From positions 65,167,990 to 65,231,989 of the forward strand of contig NC_134095.1 in NCBI RefSeq assembly GCF_000715075.1: DNA of 64,000 bases, given 5' to 3'. The notes under the pieces were generated by a model, which was given only the letters and a program-made list of their open reading frames with translations, searched no databases and was not told the origin of the DNA. Positions 1 through 11,030 of this stretch are shown here, piece by piece. The translations under genes were made by a program, and so were the position numbers. Every line of letters starts with the position of its first letter. Position 1 is the first letter of the stretch. This stretch comes from Nicotiana tabacum. Its lineage: Eukaryota > Streptophyta > Magnoliopsida > Solanales > Solanaceae.

Positions 1-2686
1 CCAGACTCCAAATAAACCTGTGCAGTTCATATATATATATATATATATAACCAGTCAATTATATAAAATAACCAATCAATATGGGAGGGGGAAACATGTT
101 GTGGGGAGGTAACCGTTTCACATAGAAATCCTCAACAACAGAAAGAAACAGCAAAGCCTGAATATCAACAAGAATTAAAAGTCAACAATTTGCATGGCAT
201 CACCCTTCGTTCTTTTACTTTCATTCTCACCAAAACAATGCACGACATCACCCTTCGTGCTTTACGCTCTTCGTTACCCAAACAACCATTACAAAGCAAA
301 TAGGGTAAGGAAATCTATAACCTCGAAGTAAATCAAATAACAACAAGTAATGAAAGAAACAACATATCTCGGATGTCAATAAGGAATCTGGAATCAACAA
401 ATGCACGACATCACCCTTCGTGCTTTTACTCTCGTCCTCACCAAACAATCATGTAATAAAAATATGCACGACATCACCCTTCGTGCTTTTACTCTCTTTC
501 CTCACCATATAATCAATAAAATCGGCATGGAATGGTACATCGTGCGGCACAGCATCACCCTTTGTGCCTTACACTCTTTCCTCACAATAGCAAACAATGC
601 ACGGCATCACCCTTCGTGCTTTAACACTCTTCCTCACAATAGCAAACAATGCACGGCGTCATCCTTCGTACTTTAACACTCTTCCTCACCCAAACAACAA
701 TCACAAACAAATGGGCAAGGGAGTAGACAAATAATGGTAGAAATCCCGGCAAGGGAACACAATTAAGCAGTTAAATCCCAGCAAGGGAACAATATCAATA
801 TTCTCAGCTTCCCGACAAGGGAGATAATCAACAAAACAACAAACATCTCGGCAATGGAGCAATTTAATAATTCTTTCTCTTTCTTTCACTTTCACTTCTC
901 ATCTCACTTTACCACCTGAGCCATCGCTCCATAGGGGTTCAATCATCTCGTACACTTTCACAATTCGTATTATAACTCGAGCCAACACTCCTCAAAGTGC
1001 AGGGATCAAAATTTCTTTCACATGCTTGTTGTAATATATAGAAAATCATCATTAAGACATGGATGATACAACAAAATGAGAATATCCGTAATATATGGAC
1101 TCACGGTCATACTAGATACCAACGTATAGATACTCGTCACCATGCCTATACGTCATGCTCGACAATTAACACGTAGAAAAGAAGACTCAACTCCTAATCC
1201 TTCAAGCTAAGGTTAGACCAAACACTTACCTCGAAGCTTTGAACACCACTCAAGCCTCAATTACAGCCTTACCCCTTGATTCCACCACCAATCCGCTCGA
1301 ATCTAGTCGCAAGTTACTTAATTACATCAATAAGTGCTAAATGAATCAATCCCAATGCATGAAAATGAGTTTTCCCAAAGTTTTACTCAAAAGGTCAAAA
1401 TCACCTCCGGGCCCACGTGGTCGAAACCCGAGGTTCAGACCAAAACCCGTTTACCCATTCCCCCACGAATCTAAATGTATAATTTGTTTTGAAATCGGAC
1501 CCCAAATTGAGGTCCAAATCCCCAATTTTTTGAAAAACCTAGGTTCTACCCTAAACATCCATTTTCCCCCATGAAAATCTTTGATTTTAAGTTGAAATCA
1601 TGTTAAAAGATGATAAGGAGTGAAGAAAGTGAGTTAGAAATCACTTACCAATCGTTTTGGAGAAGAAAAGTTATTTAGAAAATCGCCTCTTATGTTTTGG
1701 GGTTTTGAAAAGTGTAAAAATAACTGAAATTCACGTGAACTTATACCCGTCTGAAGCCCCCACCGCGGTCCGCGCTAAGCCGATCGTGGCCACGCTGGCC
1801 CCTCCTGAAGACCTGCAGAGCTTTGCCCCGCGCGGACCGCTTAAAGCTTACCGCGGCCGCACAGCACCCACCGCAGACCGCGCAAAGGCGACCGCAGCCG
1901 CGATGTCCCCTCCGCGGCCGCACGCGATTCGTCACGGGCCGCGCTAGAGGGTTCAAAGGCCTGCAATATTTTCCTGAACCTGCAACATCTAGTCTTTTAA
2001 GCCTACAGCATCTCGGAACCTACTCGGAACTCATCCGAGCCCTCGAAGCTCTAACCCAAGTATGCACACTACCTCAAAAACACTCTACGAATATATTCGT
2101 GTGATCAAATCATCAATATAACATCATGAACATCGAATTAAGCCTCAAGATCAATGAATTTTTTTCTCAGATTTCTTTTTAAACATCAATTTCCCGATTA
2201 GGGTCCGGATCACGTCAAACGACGTCCGTTTTTAACCAAACTTTATAGGAGTGATTCAAAACATATCTAAGACTTGTATCGGGCGCCGGAGCCAAAATAC
2301 GGTCCCGATACCATAGTCTTCTTATCAAATATCATTTCCAATTTCCTTAATTATTTCAAGAAAACAATTTCACTAAAAAAGTCATTTCTCGGGCTTGGGA
2401 CCTCGGAATCCGATTCCGGGCATACGCCCAAGTCCCATATTTTCCTACAGACCTTCCGAGACCGTCAAATCACGGGTCCGGGTCCGTTTACCCAAAATGT
2501 GGACGAAGTCAAATTTATTCATTTTAATATCAAAACTTAGCATTTTTCACAGAATTTCATGTTTAAGCTTTCCGGCTACGCGCCCGGACCGCGCACGCAA
2601 ATCGAGGCAACCCTAAATGAGGTTTTCAAGACCTCGGAGACACATAATTCAATTAGAGACCGATGATGACCCTTTGGGTCGTCACA
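1..2686 (-). repeat. E1 3' LTR (truncated by window edge)
   Basis: Near-identical direct copy of 8346-11030, ending in gggtcgtcaca at 2686 (TGTGACGACCC on the minus strand). From left to right it holds a minisatellite of cacg(a/g)catcacccttcgtg units (about 190-690), cccggcaagggaa repeats (about 740-860), AT-rich sequence, and a GC-rich block of CCGCGG/CGGACCGC motifs (about 1750-1945). Short reading frames inside it have no family resemblance and are treated as chance. Confidence 0.92.
190..690. repeat. Hairpin-forming minisatellite in E1 3' LTR
   Basis: About seven spaced, imperfect copies of a motif beginning GCACGRCATCACCC and continuing TTCGTGCTTT. GCACG and CGTGC at the two ends are inverted, so each copy could form a small stem-loop. 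Copies are near 197, 244, 407, 468, 548, 601 and 654, spaced roughly 50-160 bp. The same array is at 8548-9040 and, in a related LTR, at 41682-42160. Confidence 0.75.
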
Positions 2687-2698
2687 TTCTCCACCTTT
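2687..2698 (-). other. Polypurine tract of E1
   Basis: On the minus strand AAAGGTGGAGAA lies directly upstream of the 3' LTR start TGTGACG. This is the plus-strand DNA priming site in LTR retrotransposons. The TAA that ends pol (2697-2699) overlaps its first bases, so coding sequence and priming signal abut. Just upstream (2707-2722) is the self-complementary CGTTCG-AGGA-CGAACG, which also encodes FEDER. Confidence 0.85.
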
Positions 2699-3050
2699 AA
2701 AACAACCGTTCGTCCTCGAACGAACAAAAGAAGGAAGTACCTGAGTTGGAAAATAGATGAGGATAACGGCTCCGCATGTCGGACTCGGACTCCCAGGTCG
2801 AAGCTTCAGGGGGCTAACCTTTCCAATGAGCACGAACAGAAGGGAGATTCTTGGATCTCAACTGACGAATCTGCTGGTCTAGAATAGATATAGGCTCCTC
2901 CTCATAGGACAAGTCCTTGTCCAATTGGACAGTACTGAAATCTAACACGTGGGATGGATCGCCGTGATATTTTCGGAGCATAGACACATAAAAAACTGGA
3001 TGCACGACTGATAAGCTAGGCGTCAATGCAAGTCTATAAGCTAAATCTCA
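2697..3050 (-). pseudogene. E1 pol C-terminus: integrase tail with chromodomain-like module
   Basis: Minus-strand translation gives SLSVVHPVFYVSMLRKYHGD, then a stretch with YEEEPISILDQQIRQL and RSKNLPSVRAHWKG. After a TAG come ASTWESESDMRSRYPHLF and a tail containing FEDERLF and the stop. This is the integrase C-terminal region plus the chromodomain-like module of Tekay chromoviruses, thought to tether integrase to silent chromatin. The TAG inside the module sits where GQ is usual in the family, so CAG to TAG is likely. At about 3036-3050 the frame jumps: the end of the integrase core reads into a stop and the tail resumes in another frame, implying deletion of some tens of codons. Not functional. 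Confidence 0.85.
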
Positions 3051-4133
3051 TCACGCCTTTCATAGGCGACACTCGGAGCAATGCCCGCTCACCAACCATG
3101 AAAGCCACATCTCGAACCTTGCGATCTCCATAGCTCTTTTGCCTGGACTGAGCTGTACGAAGCCTATCCTGAATGATCCTGACCTTGTCCAAGGCCTCTT
3201 GAACCAGATCCGTACCCAACAACGGAGCCTCTCCCGGCTCAAACCATCCAACCGGAGATCGACATCGCCTACCATATAAAGCCTCATAAGGAGCCATCTG
3301 GATACTCAACTGGTAGCTATTGTTGTAGGCAAACTCTGCTAAAGGCAAAAACTGATCCCAAGAACCTCCGAAGTCGATAACACAAGCCCGGAGCATATCC
3401 TCCAATATCTGAATAGTCCGCTCGGACTGTCCATCCATCCGAGGATGAAATACTGTACTCAACTCAACCTGGGTGCCTATCTCTCGCTGAACTGCTCTCC
3501 AGAAGCGCGAGGTAAACTGCGTACCTCGGTCCGAAATGATAGTTACCGGCACACCATGAAGGCGAACAATCTTTCGGATATAGATCTCAGCTAACCTCTC
3601 GGACAAATAGGAGACTGCCACAGGAATGAAATGTGCTGACTTGGTCAGCCTATCAATAATGACCCAAACTGCGTCGAACTTCCTCCGAGTCAGCGGAAGC
3701 CCAACAACGAAATCCATAGTGATCCGCTCCCATTTCCACTCGGGAAGCTCAATCCTCTGAAATAAACCACCAGTCCTCTGAGCTCATACTTAACCTGCTG
3801 ACAATTCAAACACCATGCCACATATGCCATAATATCTTTCTTCATTCTACGCCACAAATAGTGCTGCCGCAAATCCTAATACATCTTCGCGGCGCCCAGA
3901 TGGATAGAGTACCGGGAACTATGGGCCTCCTCTAAAATCAACTCTCGAAGCCTATCCACATTAGGCACACAAACTCGACCCTGCAATCTCAGAACTCCAT
4001 CATCACCTAAGGTAACCTGCTTGGCACCTCCACGCTGCACCATGTATCTAAGGACACACAAATGGGGATCATCAAACTGCCGATCACGAATACGCTCCAA
4101 TAATGAAGAACGAGCGACCGTGCAAGCTAATAC
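3034..4133 (-). pseudogene. E1 integrase (zinc-binding domain plus DDE core)
   Basis: On the minus strand, the N-terminal zinc-binding region has H...H (HSSRYSIH) and CLNCQQ, followed by the rve core: MDFVVGLP with the first Asp, SDRGTQFTSRFW with the second Asp, and DGQSERTIQILEDMLR with the Glu. Then come PLAEFAYNNSYQLSIQMAPY and the GRRCRSPVGW region. All three catalytic acidic residues are present in 3034-3717. Breaks: a stop just after AAKMY (about 3873) separates the zinc domain from the core, the frame shifts near 3715-3780, and an in-frame TGA lies upstream near 4131. The enzyme would insert cDNA copies into the genome; this copy is dead. Confidence 0.9.
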
Positions 4134-5417
4134 TCAATTAGGCTCAGAAATATCCAACCTCACAAATCGATTGGCCAAAGCCTGAACATCCAAAGCAAGC
4201 GGTCTCTCACCGACTGGAATATAAGCAAGACTTACCATACTGGCAAACTTTCTACTCAAAGCATCGGCCACCATGTTGGCCTTTCCCGGGTGATATAACA
4301 TAGTGATATCATAATCCTTCAACAACTCCAACCACCTCCTCTGCCTCAAATTCAATTCCTTTTGTTTGAACAAATACTGAAGACTCTTGTGATCGGTGAA
4401 CACCTCACATGCCACGCCACACAGATAATTCCTCCAAATCTTCAATGCGTGAACAATCGACGCCAACTCTAAATCATGTACTAGGTAGTTCTTCTCATGA
4501 ATCTTCAACTGCCTCGAAGCATAGGCAATGACATTGCCCTCCTGCATCAATACTGCACCAAGCCCAATGCGAGATGTATTACAATAAACGATGTAAGGAC
4601 CTGAACCTGTGGGCAGGACTAACACTGGTGCCGTAGTTAGAGATGTCTTAAGCCTTTGAAAGCTCGCCTCACACTCGTCTGACCATCTGAACTGGGCACC
4701 CTTCTGAGTCAACCTAGTCATCGGGGCTGCAATGGATGAAAACCCCTCAACGAACCGATGTTAGTAGCCTGCCAATCCCAAGAAACTCCGAATCTCTGTA
4801 GTTGATGCTGGTCTAGGCCAATTCTTGATCGCCTCAATCTTCTTCGGATCAACCTGAATACCCTCTGCGGATACAATATGACCCAGAAATGCAACCGAAC
4901 TCAACCAAAACTCACACTTCGAAAATTTAGCATATAATTGACTATCCTTCAGAGTCTGAAGAACCACTCTGAGCTGCTACTCGTGCTCCTCTCGGCTGCC
5001 GGAATATATCAAAATATCATCAATGCAGACGATCACAAACGAATCCAAATAAGGCCTCAACACTCGGTTTATCAAATCCATAAAAGTTGCTGGGGCATTT
5101 GTTAACCCGAATGACATGATCAAGAACTCATAATGCCCGTACCGAGTGCGGAATGCTGTCTTAGGGACATCGGATGCCCTAATCCTCAATTGATGGTAGC
5201 CAGATCTCAAGTCAATCTTTGAAAATACCTTGGAACCCTGAAGCTGATCGAACAAATCATTAATCCTCAGAAGTGGATACTTATTCTTGATCGTGACCTT
5301 ATTCAACTGCCGGTAATCAATGCACATCCTCATCAAACCATCCTTTTTCTTAACAAACAACACCGGCTCACCCCAAGGCGAAACACTGGGTCTAATGAAA
5401 CCCTTCTCAAGCAAGTC
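4134..5417 (-). pseudogene. E1 reverse transcriptase and RNase H
   Basis: The RT is in three pieces. 4977-5414 has [35 protein letters not shown], and the catalytic [13 protein letters not shown]. 4761-4967 has the thumb/connection ([26 protein letters not shown]). 4134-4721 has RNase H, with [22 protein letters not shown] and [15 protein letters not shown]. Stops lie at the piece ends: TAG after KEQL (about 5415), TAG after EEHE (about 4974) and TAA near AGY (about 4758). The first RNase H catalytic aspartate, usually in a YCDAS motif, is asparagine here (YCNTS), a further inactivating change. Confidence 0.92.
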
Positions 5418-6330
5418 CTATAACTGCTCCTTCAATTCTTTCAACTTAAGCGGGGCCATACGGTATGGCGGGATAGAAATGGGTTGGGTGTCCGGAGCCA
5501 AATCAATGCAAAAGTCGATATCTCTGTAGGGTGGCATACCCAGCAGGTCTGAGGGAAAAACCTCAGGAAACTCCCAAACAATGGGCACAGAATCAATAGA
5601 AGGGACCTCCGCACTAGAAATATAAGCCAAATAGGCCAAGCACCCCTTCTCGACCATACGTTGAGCCTTCACATACGAAATAACACTTCGGGTAGAATGA
5701 CCAAGAGTCCCTCTCCACTCTAAATGAGGCATACCCGGTAAAGCTAAGGTCACAGTCTTGGCATGACAGTCCAAAATAGCATGGTAAGGTGATAACCAGT
5801 TCATTCCCAAAATAACGTCGAAGTCGACCATGTCTAAAAGCAATAAATCAACACGGGTCTCAAAACCCCCAATCACCACAATACAAGAGTGATGGACTCG
5901 ATCGACCACGATAGAATCACCCACCGGTGTAGATACGTAAACAGGGACACTCAATGAATCACTAGGCATGACCAGGTATGGTGCAAAATAAGAGGATACA
6001 TACGAATACGTAGACCCTGGATCAAATAACACTGAAGCATCTCTATCACAAATAAGAATAGTACATGTAACAACTGCATCAGAAGCCTCAGCCTCGGGCC
6101 TAGCTAGAAGGGCGTAGCATCGGGCTGGGCCCCACCACTCTGAACTACCTCTCTGGGATGGCCTGCTGCTGGCTGGCCTCCACCTCTGGCGGCCTGAGTT
6201 CCACCTCTAGAACCTCTACCTCCACCCCTAGCACCTCTACTCCCACCCCTAACTGGCTGGGCGGGCTGTGGAACACCGGGTACCTGAACTATCGCACGAT
6301 AACCTTGATGCTGAGAGCTACCCAGTGCTC
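5418..6330 (-). pseudogene. E1 aspartic protease region
   Basis: Uninterrupted minus-strand frame from LFDPGSTYSYVSSYF at about 6030 through VIGGFETRVDLLLLDM, DVILGMNWLSPYHAILDC and PHLEWRGT to DFCIDLAPDTQPISIPPYRM just before RT. This is the retropepsin-like domain of plant chromoviruses: the active-site loop is in LFDPGSTYS and DVILGMNWL is the conserved hydrophobic signature. Upstream, a Gly/Arg-rich linker (RGGSRGARGGGRGSRGG) joins it in frame to the gag zinc knuckle, so gag and pol form one polyprotein. The best-preserved coding stretch of E1. Confidence 0.88.
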
Positions 6331-7660
6331 GAGGGCAAAACCTGGCAATGTGACCCAGATCACCACAAGTGTAACTAGCCCTAGGCTATTGAAACTGTTG
6401 GCCCTGTCGACCTGAATGACCACCTCAGAAACTCTGGAGTGGTGGTGCACTGATGGGAGCTAGTGGTGCACTGTAAGGTTGCTGATCAGAATAATGTGTC
6501 TGAGAACCACGACCACCTGAAGTACTATGAGAGACCTGGAGAGCTTACTGAAAGGTCCTAGGATGATGGCCTCTACCATATAAATCTCTACCTCCAGACG
6601 AGGTACCACTGAATCTGCCTGAATGACGGGGCCTCTTATCCGACCCATGACCACCTCCCCGTGTCAGAACCATCTCAACCCTGCGGGCCATATTGACCGC
6701 TTCCTGGAAAGTGATCTAACTCTCAGCCTCCTTGGCCATCTGAAGACGAATCGGCTGAATAAGACCATCAATAAACCTCTTCACCCTATCTCTCTCAGTG
6801 GGAATTATGACAAGAGCATGGCGAGCTAGATCGATAAACCTGGTCTCATACTGGGTGACCGTCATGGAACCCTACTGGAGGCGCTCAAACTGCCTCCGAA
6901 AGGCCTCTCTCTGAGTCACGGGGAGAAACTTCTCCAAAAACAACGCTATGAACTGCTCCCAAGTCAAAGATGGTGAACCAGCTGGTCTAGCTAAGCAATA
7001 ATCCCTCCACCAAGTCTTGGCGGATCCAGACAGACGAAAGGTAGCAAAATCAACTCCATTGGTCTCAACGATCCCCATGTTCCGAAGAACCTCCTGCAAC
7101 TACCCAGAAAATCCTGGGGATCCTTAGTAGATGCACCGCTGAATGTAGAAGTGAAGAGCTTGGTGAACCTATCCAGCCTCCACAAAGCATTGGTGGACAT
7201 AGACGCTCCATAGCCGGTCTGAGCTACTACACCCGGCTGGACCGCCACAGCCTATTTGAACCACTAGAATCTGAACTTGGGGAGCTACCTGCTTTGGAGT
7301 GCGTGTAGCAGGAGTCTGAGCCCCTCCTCCAACCTGAGAAGTGGCTGGTGCTACTGGAAGCAAACCTGCTCGGGTGACACTCTCCATAAGGCCCACCAAT
7401 CGGACAAGAGCGTCATGAAGAATTGGGGTGGCAATGAACCCCTCTAGGACCTGAGCTGGGCCCACTAGAACTGCTGGGGCCGAAACCTCCTCCTCAAAAT
7501 CAACCTGAGGCTCCGCCACTGGTGCTGCTTCTCGGGGCTGAGCTCTGCCCCTACCTCGGCCTCCAGCACGGCCCCGGCTTCGCCCTCTGCTCCTAGTGGG
7601 AGCTGCTGCAGGGGGCTCGAGCTACTGAGCGGTAGATGAGAAAGCGCGTGTTCTCGCCAT
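6331..7660 (-). pseudogene. E1 gag (retrotransposon gag domain and zinc knuckle)
   Basis: The start is probably the ATG at 7658-7660 (MARTRAFSSTAQ), with a TAG at codon 13. Then follow an acidic/proline-rich N-terminus, LWRLDRFTKLFTSTFSG, DPQDFLGSC, the gag core ATFRLSGSAKTWWRDY, PSLTWEQFIALFLEKFLP, REAFRRQFERLQ, and TQYETRFIDLARHA. Next are a Gly/Ser/Arg linker and a CCHC knuckle read as SYTCGDLGHIARFCP, where the first cysteine is replaced by serine. Nonsense codons interrupt the frame near 7100, 6870, 6718, 6547, 6427 and 6387, and a frameshift lies near 7170-7250. Gag would form the cytoplasmic particle. Confidence 0.87.
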
Positions 7661-7841
7661 CTACGAAGAACAGAGTAAAAGTTCAATTAGCATTTGGGGA
7701 ACAAATCCGCACGACAAGAAAGAACAAATGTGAGATTTTCCTAACTCTGTAACCTACAGGGGATAAATACAGACGTCTACGTACCGATCCCTCAGACTCT
7801 ACTAAGCTTGTTCGTGAGTTGTGAGACCTATGCAACCTAGG

Positions 7842-7853
7842 GCTTTGATACCA
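7842..7853 (-). other. E1 primer binding site (initiator Met tRNA type)
   Basis: Minus-strand TGGTATCAAAGC begins 3 bases inside the 5' LTR. It matches the 3' end of plant initiator tRNA-Met (classic PBS TGGTATCAGAGC) with one difference. It defines the element's 5' side and confirms minus orientation. The leader downstream (about 7740-7841) resembles that of element W (about 54450-54554), although their LTRs are dissimilar. Confidence 0.88.
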
Positions 7854-7856
7854 ACT

Positions 7857-10800
7857 TGTCACGACCCGGATTTCCCACCCTCGGGAGTCGCGATGGCGCC
7901 TACTAATGCGAGCTAGTCAAGCCAATCCTTAACTGCTTACTTCATTAACAGTTTTTTCTTTTAACAATTATCAATGACAACATGAAAACAACAGAATTTA
8001 AATAATTATGCGGAAGACTTAAATTAAAGAACACGAAACAATATTGCGAGAATCAACATATGCCTTTACCCAAGAACTGGTGTCACATTACTCACGCACT
8101 TCTAAGAGTACTAAATACAACCGTTTAAAAGAAAAGAAATATAAGTTGTTTGTCTCGATATACAGGAGAAAACGGACTGGAATAAAAGATAGAGAAGACG
8201 TCGGGTCTGCGGATGCCTGCAAGGCTACCTCAAGGTCTCACTAGATGAAGGCTGGCCCCCGCGCAGAGTGTAGTATCAGCACAACCGACCCCATGTGTTG
8301 GTTAGTGTCCAGCCTAACCTCGGCGAAGTAGTGACTAGGCTAGGACCAGATTCCAAATAAACTTGTGCAGTTCATATACATACATATATATATATATATA
8401 CAGCGGAAAAGAGATACAGAAATAACCAATCAATGTGGGAGGGGGAAACATGTTGTGGGGAGGTAACAGTTTCAAATACAAATCCTCAATAACAGAAAGA
8501 AACAGCAAAGCCCGAATATCAACAAGAATTAAAAGTCAACAATTTGCACGGCATCACCCTTCATGCTTTTACTCTCATTCTCACCAAAACAATACACGGC
8601 ATCACCCTTCGTGCTTTACGCTCTTCCTTACCCAAACAACCATCACAAGGCAAATAGGGTAAGGGAATCTATAACCTCGAAGTAAATCAAATAACAACAA
8701 GTAATGAAAGAAACAACATATCTTGGATGTCAACAAGGAATCAAGAATCAACAAATGCACGCCATCACCCTTCGTGATTTTACTCTCGTCCTCACCAAAA
8801 CAATCATGTAATAAAAATATGTACGGCATCACCCTTCGTGCTTTTACTCTCTTTCCTCACCATATAATTAATAAAATTGGCACATAATGGTACATCGTGC
8901 TGCACGGCATCACCTTTCGTTCTTTACACTCTTTCCTCACAATAGCAAATAATGCACGGCATCACCCTTCGTGCTTTAACACTTTTCCTCACAAATAGCA
9001 AACAATGCACGACGTCACCCTTTGTGCTTTAACACTCTTCCTCACCCAAACAACAATCACAAACAAAGGGGCAAGGGAGTAGAAATCCCGGCAGGGGAAC
9101 ACAATTAAGTAGTTAAATCCCGCCAAGGTAACAATATCAATATTCTCAGCTTCCCGGCAAGAGAGATAATCAACAAAACAACAAACATCCCGGCAAGGGA
9201 GAAATTTAATAATTCTTTCTCTTTCTTTCACTTTCACTTCTCATCTCACTTTACCACCTGAGCCAATGCTCCATAGGGGTTCAATCATCTCGTACACTTT
9301 CACAATTAGTATTATAACTCGAGTCAACACTCCTCAAAGTGCAGGGATCAAAATTTCTTTCACATGCTTGTTACAATATATAGAAAATCATCATTAAGGC
9401 ATGGCTGATACAACAAAATCAGAATATCTATGATATAAGGACTCACGGTCATACTAGATACCAATGTATAGATACTCGTCACCATACCTATATGTCATGC
9501 TCGACAATTAACATGTAGCAAATAAGACTCAACTCTTAATCCTTCAAGCTAAGGTTAGACCAAACACTTACCTCGAAGCTTTTAACACCACTCAAGCCTC
9601 AATTATAGCTTTACCTCTTTATTCCACCATCAATTCGCTCGAATCTAGTCACAAGTTACTTAATTACATCAATAAGTGCTAAATGAATCAATCTCAATGC
9701 ATGAAAATGAGTTTTCCCAAAGTTTTACTCAAAAAGTCAAAATCACCACCGGGCCCATGTGGTCGAAACTCGAGGTTCGAACCAAAACCCATTTACCCAT
9801 TCTCCCACGAATCCAAATGTATAATTTGTTTTGAAATCGGACCCCAAATTGAGGTCCAAATCCCCAATTTTTTGAAAAACCTAGGTTCTACCCTAAACAC
9901 CCATTTTCCCCCATGAAAATCTTTGATTTTAAGTTGAAATCATGTTAAAAGATGTTAAGGAGTGAAGAAAATGAGTTAGATATCACTTACCAATCGCTTT
10001 GGAGAAGAAAGGTTATTTAGAAAATTGCCTCTTATGTTTTGGGGTTTTGAAAAGTGTAAAAATAACTGAAATTCACGTGAACTTATACCCGTCTGAAGCC
10101 CCCACCGCGGACCGCACTAAGCCGATCGTGGTCGCGCTGGCCCCTCATGAAGACCTGCGAATCTTTGCCCCGCGCGGACAACGCAAAGCTGACAGCGGCC
10201 GCACAGCACCCACCGCGGACCGCACAAAGGCGACCGCGGTTGCGCTGTCCCCTATACGGCCGCACGCAATTCCTCGCAGGCCACGCTAGAGGGTTCAGAG
10301 GCCTGTAATATTTTCCTGAACCTGCAACATCTGGTTTTTTAAGCCTACAGCATCCCGGAACCTACTTGGAACTCATCCGAGACCTCGAAGCTCTAACCCA
10401 ATTATGCACACTACCTCAAAAACACTCTACGAACATATTCGTGTGATCAAATCATCAATATAACATAATGAACATCGAATTAAGCCTCAAGATCAATGAA
10501 TTTTTTTCTCAGATTTCCTTTTAAACATCAATTTCCCGATTAGGGTCCGAATCACGTCAAACGACGTCCGTTTTTAACCAAACTTTACAGGAGTGATTCA
10601 AAACATATATAAGACTTGTATCGGGTGTCGGAGCCAAAAATACGGGCCCGATACCATAGTATTCTAATAAAATTTCATTTCCAATTTCCGTAATTATTTC
10701 AAGAAAACAATTTCACTCAAAAATTAATTTCTTGGGCTTGAGACCTCGGAATCTGATTCCGGGCATACGCCCAAGTCCCATATTTTCCTACGGACGTTCT

Positions 10801-11030
10801 GAGACCATCAAATCACAGGTTCGGGTCCGTTTATCCAAAATATTGACCGAAGCCAAATTTATTCATCTTAATATCAAAACTTAGCATTTTTCACAGAATT
10901 TCATGTTTAAGCTTTCCGGATATGCGCCCGGACTGCGCACGTAAATCGAGGAAATCCTAAATGAGGTTTTCAAGGCCTCAAAGACATAGAATTCAATTAG
11001 ATACCGGTGATGACCCTTTGGGTCGTCACA
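7857..11030 (-). repeat. E1 5' LTR
   Basis: Complete LTR of 3174 bp. On the plus strand it runs from tgtcacgacccgg at 7857 to gggtcgtcaca at 11030. Contents mirror the left copy: hairpin minisatellite (8548-9040), cccggcaaggga repeats (about 9085-9200) and a GC-rich block (about 10100-10290) some 740-935 bp from the LTR start in the element's orientation. Scattered substitutions separate the two LTRs, so the insertion is not very recent. Confidence 0.93.
8548..9040. repeat. Hairpin-forming minisatellite in E1 5' LTR
   Basis: Seven copies of the CACGGCATCACCC / TTCGTGCTTT motif near 8547, 8597, 8760, 8823, 8906, 8957 and 9008, matching one-to-one the copies at 190-690. Equal copy number in both LTRs means no expansion since insertion. 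Confidence 0.75.

Larger units (their letters stand above)
1..11030 (-). mobile_element. E1: Ty3/gypsy chromovirus, Tekay/Del type, decayed
   Basis: Almost complete LTR retrotransposon read right to left. Order on the minus strand: 5' LTR (7857-11030), initiator-Met primer site, gag with zinc knuckle, aspartic protease, reverse transcriptase, RNase H, integrase, chromodomain-like tail, polypurine tract, 3' LTR (1-2686, cut by the window edge). Window base 1 matches about 8346 in the other LTR, so roughly 490 bp of LTR are missing. LTR ends are TGTGACGACC...GGTCGTGACA on the minus strand. Long LTRs plus the integrase tail (ILDQQIRQLRSK, then HWKG) fit the Tekay/Del clade. One gag-pol frame is broken by many stops and at least one out-of-frame deletion, so the copy is not autonomous. 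It sits inside an older related pol on the opposite strand. Confidence 0.93.

Noticed and set aside
190..690. CRISPR-like spaced repeats
   Set aside because: Repeats are imperfect, spacing is irregular, and the region is an LTR in plant DNA with no cas genes.
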